In this document: piece after piece, positions 6,312-10,420 of the stretch
Position numbering within the stretch: position 1 is the first letter of the stretch
How the letters are laid out: every line of letters starts with the position of its first letter
Assembly: GCA_900554465.1 (NCBI GenBank)
Contig: USHF01000041.1
Span: 1 to 10,420 of the forward strand
DNA from: an uncultured Collinsella sp.
Lineage (GTDB): Bacteria; Actinomycetota; Coriobacteriia; Coriobacteriales; Coriobacteriaceae
Reading direction: 5' to 3'
DNA: 10,420 nucleotides
Made by a program: the position numbers and the translations under genes
Notes under the pieces: model-generated
What the model saw: the letters and a program-made list of their open reading frames with translations, nothing else
The model's database searches: none
Told to the model about the DNA's origin: nothing

Positions 6312-7250
6312 TTATTCACGGAGAAACGCGTATGCGCTCGTTGCTGCTATGGCTCCGTCCGAAACGGCGGTCACAACCTGGCGTAAACGCTTGGAACGGA
6401 TATCGCCGGCTGCGAATAAGCCGGGCGTACGGGTGGCCATCGAATCGTCGGTGACAATGCCGCCGTCAGGAGCCAGATCGACTAGATGCTCAACCAGCTC
6501 GGTATGCGGCAGCATCCCCGTAAAGACAAAGATGCCAAACGAGCCAGGTTCAAATGACTCGGTATGAGTCTCGCCAGATGCATTGTCCTTAAAGGTAATC
6601 GTCGTTGGCATGGCTTCGCCCGATAGCTCCACAATACTAGTTTGGTACCTAACTGTAATATTGTCCTTTGCGAGTACTTTCTGAACAACACCATCGGGCG
6701 CACGAAACTGGTCGCGGCGCAGCACGATGGTCACACTGCTGGCAATGTCGGACAGGAACAGCGCCTCTTCGCATGCCGAATTGCCACCACCGATTACAAA
6801 AACCTGCTTGCCGCGGAAAAACATGCCGTCACATGTTGCGCAATATGAAACGCCACGACCGCGATACGTATCCTCGCCTGCGAAACCTGCCGGACGCGGC
6901 GTGGCACCCATGCAAGCGATAACGCTCGAGGCCAGCGTATCGCCCATATCGTGATGCACCGTAAACAACGCTGCATCGGCATCGTAATCGATACCCGTAA
7001 CCATGCTCCATGTAACCTGTGCTCCCAGGCCCTCTGCATGCTGCTGAAAACGCTCGCCAAGTTCGGCGCCACTCAGGAGCGGGAAACCCGGATAGTTCTC
7101 GACCTCATTGGTTGTGGCGATCTGCCCTCCCGACATGCCCTGCTCAATCACGGTCGTCGTCAGGTTGGCACGCGCAGCATAAATGGCGGCAGCATAGCCC
7201 GCGGGGCCGCCACCGATAATCGCAACATCGATCGGCTGATCGGTAGTCAT
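6312..7250 (-). CDS. trxB: Thioredoxin-disulfide reductase
   Basis: A 312-residue FAD-dependent reductase, the normal length for low-molecular-weight TrxB, passing electrons from NADPH to thioredoxin. It shows the FAD-binding GGGPAGYAAAIYAARA (13-28), the redox centre CATC (137-140), the NADPH-binding GGGNSACEEA (154-163) with RRDQFRA (178-184, two arginines that favour NADPH), and the C-terminal FAD segment LFAAGDIRSKRLRQV (278-292). The ATG at 7250 has GAGAGGA seven bases upstream; an in-frame ATG at 7325 would add 25 residues before the first strand and overlap the divergent promoter region. No thioredoxin gene adjoins it. It is divergent from the glycosyltransferase gene and ends in its own terminator. 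Confidence 0.96.
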   Translation of the reverse strand: MTTDQPIDVAIIGGGPAGYAAAIYAARANLTTTVIEQGMSGGQIATTNEVENYPGFPLLSGAELGERFQQHAEGLGAQVTWSMVTGIDYDADAALFTVHHDMGDTLASSVIACMGATPRPAGFAGEDTYRGRGVSYCATCDGMFFRGKQVFVIGGGNSACEEALFLSDIASSVTIVLRRDQFRAPDGVVQKVLAKDNITVRYQTSIVELSGEAMPTTITFKDNASGETHTESFEPGSFGIFVFTGMLPHTELVEHLVDLAPDGGIVTDDSMATRTPGLFAAGDIRSKRLRQVVTAVSDGAIAATSAYAFLRE

Positions 7251-7302
7251 GGAACATCCTCTCGTCGAAACATTGACGTTCTTTGCGCTCATACCCAAAT
7301 TT

Positions 7303-7331
7303 ACGTGAACGTGACACTCATGCACTACAAT
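7303..7331 (+). promoter_or_regulatory. Possible promoter of the glycosyltransferase gene
   Basis: TACAAT at 7326-7331 is a good -10 located 37 bases before the start codon at 7369, but the -35 position at 7303-7308 (ACGTGA) is poor. If real, it places the ATG at 7330 upstream of the transcript start and supports the later start. The same gap must also hold the divergent trxB promoter, which I could not place with confidence. Confidence 0.35.
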
Positions 7332-7368
7332 GATAAATCCGTATTACAAAGCTGAAGGGGAGTTATCG

Positions 7369-8670
7369 ATGGACCAGGCGCAGACGAGTGACGACGCTCC
7401 CCTGCTCACGCACAGCACTCCCCAATCGGAGCAAACCACGCTCCTGGCTCAACAAAAACCTCTCGTGACCATCGTGCACGCCTCCGTTGGCTCGGGCCAC
7501 AAGGCCGCCGCAAATGCGATAGCGCAGGCATTCGACCTCATCCGCGGCACCAATGGCATCCCAGAGGATGTTGAGATTGAAGTGCTCGATATCCTTGATT
7601 TTGGACGCATAAAATTCGACGGCAACAAAACGGCCGCCTCGTTTACCGGCGCCACGCGCCCAATCTATGACTTGACCTGGCGTTATACCCTTACCGGACA
7701 CCTGCTTTGGGGCGGTGGCACGGCATGGTCGCGCATCATGTTCCCCGCATTTAACGAATACGTTCGAACTCGCAGGCCCATTGCCGTGGTAGCCACACAT
7801 ATCACGGCAGCCAACGTCGCCGTCGGCGCGCGCGTCATTACGGGCATCGACTATCCCGTCATTTGCGTACCGACCGATTACGAGGTCGAGGGCTGGTGGC
7901 CCCATAAGGACACCGACCTCTTCTGTGTGGCAAACGAGTTTATGGCCGAAACACTCCGACCCCGTAAGGTTCCCGAGGCAAAGATCCGCATTACGGGCAT
8001 CCCCATTCGCGCCGGGTTTGATACGGACTACAATCGCGAGGAAGAACTCGAGAAGTTCAATCTCCCCACAGACAAGCTCGTTGTGCTGGTAATGGCCGGC
8101 GCCAGTTTGCCTCAACCGTACGTTCGCTTTCGCGCGGAGATGGACCGCACCCTCCCCTTCCTGCGCAGCTTCGAGGACATGCACTTTGTCTTTTTGCCGG
8201 GCAAGGATACCGAATATGCCACCCGTCTCAAAACGCTTTTCGATGCCATGAAACTCGAGAACGTCACGGTTCTTGACTACGTCGATGACATGGCAGCGCT
8301 TATGCACGGCTGTGACCTGGCAATCCTCAAATCTGGCGGACTCACTGTTACCGAATGCCTGTGCGCACACCTGCCTATGATTCTGCTAGGCAAGTCATAT
8401 GGCCAGGAAAAGGCCAACACCACCATGCTCACCGGCATGGGCGCCAGCATGCATGTCACGACCGCACGCGAGCTCATCGTGACACTGCGCCATCTCCACG
8501 ATCATCCCGAATCGCTCAAGGCACTGCTCATTAACGGCGAAGTGCTGCGCCGTCCACGCGCAGCCGAGGATATCGCCATCGCAACCATGGAACTTGCAGG
8601 CAAGCCCCAAAAACGTAAACGAGCCTTCTGCCGCTTCTACTGGGGCGGAAAACCTGCGCATATCCGCTAG
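7369..8670 (+). CDS. GT28 glycolipid glycosyltransferase (MGDG synthase / UgtP-like)
   Basis: A 433-residue membrane-associated glycosyltransferase with two Rossmann halves. The N-terminal half carries VTIVHASVGSGHKAAANAIA (33-52), the MGDG-synthase signature, and CVPTDYEVEGWWPHKDTDLF (166-185). The C-terminal half has the nucleotide-sugar segment LAILKSGGLTVTECLCAHLP (317-336) typical of family GT28. Relatives transfer glucose or galactose from a UDP-sugar to diacylglycerol, making glycolipids and, in Firmicutes, the lipoteichoic-acid anchor. Sugar and acceptor are not determined by sequence alone. A polar N-terminal tail (1-30) and a basic end (KPQKRKR) may touch the membrane. The ATG at 7369 follows GGGGAG by six bases; the in-frame ATG at 7330 lacks a ribosome binding site. 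No T-rich terminator follows; palindromic repeats begin about 30 bases after the stop. Confidence 0.88.
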   Translation: MDQAQTSDDAPLLTHSTPQSEQTTLLAQQKPLVTIVHASVGSGHKAAANAIAQAFDLIRGTNGIPEDVEIEVLDILDFGRIKFDGNKTAASFTGATRPIYDLTWRYTLTGHLLWGGGTAWSRIMFPAFNEYVRTRRPIAVVATHITAANVAVGARVITGIDYPVICVPTDYEVEGWWPHKDTDLFCVANEFMAETLRPRKVPEAKIRITGIPIRAGFDTDYNREEELEKFNLPTDKLVVLVMAGASLPQPYVRFRAEMDRTLPFLRSFEDMHFVFLPGKDTEYATRLKTLFDAMKLENVTVLDYVDDMAALMHGCDLAILKSGGLTVTECLCAHLPMILLGKSYGQEKANTTMLTGMGASMHVTTARELIVTLRHLHDHPESLKALLINGEVLRRPRAAEDIAIATMELAGKPQKRKRAFCRFYWGGKPAHIR

Positions 8671-8701
8671 CCGAAAGTTCGCTGCTCGGCGGGAGCCGCC
8701 C

Positions 8702-8731
8702 ATATATCATTCCATGCTCAAACATTCTCGC
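8702..8731 (-). repeat. Fragment (half unit) of the palindromic repeat family
   Basis: Twenty-eight bases (8704-8731) are identical to 8767-8794 of the next unit, including atgctcaaacattctcgc. On the minus strand this is the 3' half of the element: the end of the core plus TGGAATGATAT. The matching 5' half is missing; after 8731 the sequence diverges. It looks like a truncated copy. Confidence 0.85.
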
Positions 8732-8748
8732 GGGGCGCTCGCATCCCT

Positions 8749-8851
8749 CCCGCCCACCTCTCACACATATCATTCCATGCTCAAACATTCTCGCTTCGCT
8801 TCGCTCGCTGCGAAACTGCGCGTGGAACGATATGTGTGAGAGGTGGGCGGG
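8749..8851 (-). repeat. Palindromic repeat unit 1
   Basis: A perfect 23-bp outer arm (8749-8771 with 8829-8851) is followed inward by one mismatched pair (8772/8828) and five further pairs (8773-8777 with 8823-8827), enclosing a 45-base core at 8778-8822. On the minus strand the core begins cgcgcagtttcgcagcga, has nine extra bases gcgaagcga, and ends agcgagaatgtttgagca. The outer arm (cccgcccacctctcac...) is unrelated to that of unit 2, yet pairs perfectly with itself. Confidence 0.93.
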
Positions 8852-8891
8852 CGTCTACTCGCTTGAAAACAATAATCAATCTTTCTGATAT

Positions 8892-8930
8892 GCAGATGCG
8901 ACAAAGGATCAATCCCCTTGCCGCATCTGC
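8892..8930. repeat. Small inverted repeat in the intergenic region
   Basis: Arms gcagatgcg (8892-8900) and cgcatctgc (8922-8930) pair perfectly. Further inside, caaagg and ccccttg can add a few pairs with a mismatch. No T-run follows on either strand. Its role is unknown; an RNA hairpin from one of the two convergent transcripts is possible. Confidence 0.6.
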
Positions 8931-8995
8931 TAACTGCAATTAATTACTTTGGTTCACCTTTGCAGCTTCTAATATGAGGATCCGGCGCAGCTTGT

Positions 8996-9129
8996 AGTGC
9001 GTAAACGCAGCTGACCGGCCCGACCCGCCTATATATCGTCCCACGCGCAGTTTCGCAGCGAAGCGAGAATGTTTGAGCATGGGATGATATATAGGCGGGT
9101 CGGGCCGGTCAGCGGACAGTGCGTAAACG
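8996..9129. repeat. 12-base direct repeats flanking palindromic unit 2
   Basis: The sequence agtgcgtaaacg occurs at 8996-9007 and again at 9118-9129, two bases before and four bases after the palindrome of unit 2. The right copy abuts the dut stop codon. The arrangement resembles a target-site duplication, but the repeat could also result from local duplication. Confidence 0.75.
9010..9113 (+). repeat. Palindromic repeat unit 2
   Basis: A perfect 28-bp arm (9010-9037 with 9086-9113) leads inward to a G/T mismatched pair (9038/9085) and five more pairs (9039-9043 with 9080-9084), enclosing a 36-base core at 9044-9079. The core begins cgcgcagtttcgcagcga and ends agcgagaatgtttgagca, the same as unit 1 in opposite orientation but without the nine-base insert. 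The outer arm (gctgaccggcccgacccgcc) is specific to this locus. It starts 17 bases beyond the dut stop codon and could form a large hairpin at the 3' end of that transcript. Confidence 0.93.
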
Positions 9130-9130
9130 A

Positions 9131-9574
9131 CTAGGATACGCCACTGGAGCCGAAGCCTCCGTTGCCTCGGTCGGTTTTGTCTAGTTCGTCTACTTCTACG
9201 AGATTGACCGTGGGGACTTCTTGGATGACGAGTTGGGCGATGCGGTCGCCTTTGTTGATCTGGATATTGTTGATGGGGTCCAGGTTGATGAGGATGACCT
9301 TAAGTTCACCTCGATAGTGGGCGTCGATGAGACCGGGCGTGTTGACTATAGACAGGCCCTGCTTAATGGCTAGGCCGCTACGGGGCTGGACAAAGCCGGC
9401 GTAGCCATCGGGCAGCGCAATGGCCAAGCCAGTGGAGACCAAGCGGCGCTCAAAGGGCTTGAGGGTGCAGTCTTCGTTGGTACGGAGGTCAAGGCCGGCA
9501 TCCGTGGGATGTGCGTATTTGGGAAGCTCGACCGTGGGATCGAGACGCTTAATGTTAACGGTAATGTTGGACAT
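9131..9574 (-). CDS. dut: dUTP diphosphatase
   Basis: A 147-residue trimeric-type dUTPase that hydrolyses dUTP to dUMP, keeping uracil out of DNA and supplying dTMP synthesis. All five family motifs are present in order: TDAGLDL (24-30), PRSGLA (64-69), GLIDAHYRGE (81-90) with the uracil-site tyrosine, GDRIAQLVI (109-117), and the C-terminal RGNGGFGSSG (136-145) that closes over the nucleotide. The start ATG is only four bases after the nrdR stop, and the end of nrdR supplies the AAGGTG ribosome binding site, so the two are co-translated. Both govern deoxynucleotide pools, which makes the pairing functionally sensible. A repeat-derived palindrome follows the stop. Confidence 0.97.
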   Translation of the reverse strand: MSNITVNIKRLDPTVELPKYAHPTDAGLDLRTNEDCTLKPFERRLVSTGLAIALPDGYAGFVQPRSGLAIKQGLSIVNTPGLIDAHYRGELKVILINLDPINNIQINKGDRIAQLVIQEVPTVNLVEVDELDKTDRGNGGFGSSGVS

Positions 9575-9578
9575 GAAA

Positions 9579-10022
9579 TCACCTTAGCTTGTCGAGCTCT
9601 TGCAAAAACTCGTCGACGTCTTTGAAATCGCGATAGACCGAGGCAAAGCGAATGTAGGCCACCTTGTCGATCTTGGCCAGGCGCTTGAGCACCATATCGC
9701 CCAGTTCGTGGGACGTAACAGCCGTCAGCGTACGCGAACGCAACTCCACCTCGATATCATCGATGATCTCGTTGAGCTTTTTCGTGTCGATATCGCGCTT
9801 AATCGTGGCGCGCATCAGGCCGACCAGCAGCTTGTTGCGATCGAACCGCTGCTTAGACCCGTCGGATTTGATAACCTCGATGGGATCTTCGCAGCGCTCG
9901 AACGTCGTAAAACGATAATTGCACGAACAGCATTCGCGACGACGCTTGATAGTGTTGTTCGACTCCTGCATACGGGAATCGACAACGCGGGTATGTGCCT
10001 TACCGCATTTGGGACAGCGCAT
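9579..10022 (-). CDS. nrdR: Transcriptional repressor NrdR
   Basis: A 147-residue repressor of ribonucleotide reductase genes, the normal length. The N-terminal zinc ribbon has C3/C6 (MRCPKCG) and C31/C34 (RRRECCSCNYRFTTFE), and the DSR motif lies at 15-17. An ATP-cone begins near residue 47 with IEVIKSDGSKQRFDRNKLLVGL and senses ATP/dATP, so that dATP promotes DNA binding to NrdR boxes. The ATG at 10022 is preceded by AGGAGG with a four-base gap. The LysM gene ends 51 bases upstream on the same strand and dut begins four bases downstream, so one transcript is likely. No ribonucleotide reductase gene or clear NrdR-box pair is in the window. Confidence 0.97.
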   Translation of the reverse strand: MRCPKCGKAHTRVVDSRMQESNNTIKRRRECCSCNYRFTTFERCEDPIEVIKSDGSKQRFDRNKLLVGLMRATIKRDIDTKKLNEIIDDIEVELRSRTLTAVTSHELGDMVLKRLAKIDKVAYIRFASVYRDFKDVDEFLQELDKLR

Positions 10023-10073
10023 GGAACCTCCTCTTAAACGATAACAAGGGTACCATGCGACCGACCCGAAATC

Positions 10074-10418
10074 TTACGAACGGGCCGGAACTTTCAGAAC
10101 TGCACCAGCATCAAGAGAGCCGCGATCGAGGTGATTGACGCTACGAATCATGTCGGAAGTCTCCTGTGTGGAAAGGCCATCGATGGGATGCTCCTGGGCA
10201 AGCGACCACAGAGAATCGCCGGACTGCACACGAACCGTTTCGTAGGTGACGTTGGCTACGGAATCGGCATATGCTGCGTGACGAGCAGAAAAGACTGACG
10301 TGGCGAGCACAAAGAACAGGGTGAACGCTACAGCAACAGCAACAATCGTCGAGGCCTTCAGGGCAACAGGAGCCGAAGCAGCGGCCGCACGCTGGGTGCG
10401 AACGGGTTTAGTGGCCAC
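10074..10418 (-). CDS. Membrane-anchored LysM protein (start at window edge)
   Basis: A protein of at least 114 residues with a short basic N-terminus, one transmembrane segment at about 22-44 (TIVAVAVAFTLFFVLATSVF) and a LysM domain at about 59-112: YETVRVQSGDSLWSLAQEHP through IRSVNHLDRGSLDAGAVLKV. LysM binds N-acetylglucosamine-containing glycans, so the domain should face the peptidoglycan. The reading frame opens with GTG at 10418, two bases from the window edge, so its ribosome binding site cannot be seen and the true start could lie further upstream. Small LysM membrane proteins beside lexA and nrdR (YneA in Bacillus, Rv2719c in mycobacteria) belong to the SOS response and delay division. 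That role is inferred here from domain plan and neighbour, not proven. Confidence 0.82.
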   Translation of the reverse strand: MATKPVRTQRAAAASAPVALKASTIVAVAVAFTLFFVLATSVFSARHAAYADSVANVTYETVRVQSGDSLWSLAQEHPIDGLSTQETSDMIRSVNHLDRGSLDAGAVLKVPARS

Positions 10419-10420
10419 GG

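Larger units (their letters stand above)
8671..9130. other. Gene-free repeat region between the glycosyltransferase gene and dut
   Basis: These 460 bases lie between two convergent genes and contain no credible coding sequence. They hold a repeat fragment (8702-8731), a complete palindromic unit (8749-8851), a smaller hairpin (8892-8930) and a second complete unit (9010-9113) flanked by 12-base direct repeats. Open frames crossing the repeats encode only repeat translation. The large hairpins may end transcription from both sides, since no classical T-tailed terminator is present. Confidence 0.8.

Noticed and set aside
6158..6319. Extension of the DUF1836 frame to an ATG at 6319
   Set aside because: It would run through the trxB terminator stem and the -10 element, and the AT-rich product does not resemble the family; the ATG at 6157 has GGAGG.
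7276..7312. 6-bp inverted repeat acgttc/gaacgt in the trxB-glycosyltransferase gap
   Set aside because: The arms are short and 25 bases apart, which is expected by chance. No regulator can be tied to it.
7251..7325. Earlier trxB start at 7325
   Set aside because: It adds 25 residues ahead of the first FAD-binding strand and occupies the divergent promoter region; the ATG at 7250 has GAGAGGA in place.
7363..8370. 335-codon reverse-strand open frame opposite the glycosyltransferase gene
   Set aside because: The plus strand encodes a complete GT28 enzyme with a good ribosome binding site. The reverse frame has no recognisable motif and arises from codon bias in GC-rich DNA.
8531..8788. Reverse open frame with a repeated MFEHGMI peptide
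   Set aside because: This is the same repeat translated from the other strand and overlaps the end of the glycosyltransferase gene.
8594..8839. 81-codon open frame running into the repeats, with a repeated YHSMLKHSR peptide
   Set aside because: It begins inside the glycosyltransferase gene in another frame, and the repeated peptide is only the translated 28-base DNA repeat. No ribosome binding site supports it.
8702..9113. CRISPR-like array
   Set aside because: There are only two full copies plus a fragment, in mixed orientation, with large palindromes and no regular spacers or cas genes.

Overview
The window looks like a chromosomal segment of a Gram-positive, fairly GC-rich actinobacterium of the class Coriobacteriia, most likely Collinsella or a close relative. 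The grounds are protein character, the GarA-type FHA gene beside a Rv1828-type MerR gene, the LysM-nrdR gene pair, and the palindromic repeats between genes. No rRNA, tRNA, CRISPR array, transposase or phage gene was seen. The genus is an inference from gene content and style, not from a database search.

Layout. (1) 1-229, minus: the start of an ABC-transporter ATPase running off the left edge, with a GC-rich hairpin just ahead of its ribosome binding site. (2) 230-625: non-coding, with a 13-bp inverted repeat and a possible promoter for the next operon. (3) 626-4429, plus: five genes in a row: a PgsA-type phosphatidyltransferase, a GarA-like FHA protein, a MerR regulator, adenine phosphoribosyltransferase and a secreted coiled-coil NlpC/P60 peptidoglycan hydrolase. 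A strong terminator closes the run at 4453-4492. (4) 4607-5473, plus: a DegV-family fatty-acid-binding protein, whose promoter carries a perfect 15-bp inverted repeat. (5) 5546-6157, minus: a DUF1836 predicted regulator, convergent with degV across a bidirectional terminator. (6) 6312-7250, minus: thioredoxin reductase with its own terminator. (7) 7369-8670, plus: a GT28 glycolipid glycosyltransferase divergent from trxB. (8) 8671-9130: 460 bases without a gene, filled by two large palindromic repeat units, a fragment of a third and a smaller hairpin. (9) 9131-10418, minus: a LysM membrane protein, nrdR and dut reading leftwards as a probable operon.

How the genes fit together. Several products belong to the cell envelope: phospholipid head-group synthesis (PgsA), fatty-acid handling (DegV), glycolipid synthesis (GT28), and peptidoglycan cleavage or binding (NlpC/P60, LysM). 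The right end is about DNA precursors: NrdR represses ribonucleotide reductase genes and Dut removes dUTP. The pgsA, FHA and MerR genes recall the pgsA2-garA-Rv1828 neighbourhood of mycobacteria, and the LysM-nrdR pair recalls Rv2719c-nrdR beside lexA. lexA may therefore lie just beyond the right edge.

The two least explained signals are these. The first is the repeat family at 8702-9113: two units share a core, pair through outer arms that differ completely between loci, keep a G/T mismatch at the same stem position and show one compensated base pair. The second is an 18-base motif shared (16 of 18) by the upstream regions of degV and the DUF1836 gene, a candidate operator for the DUF1836 protein.
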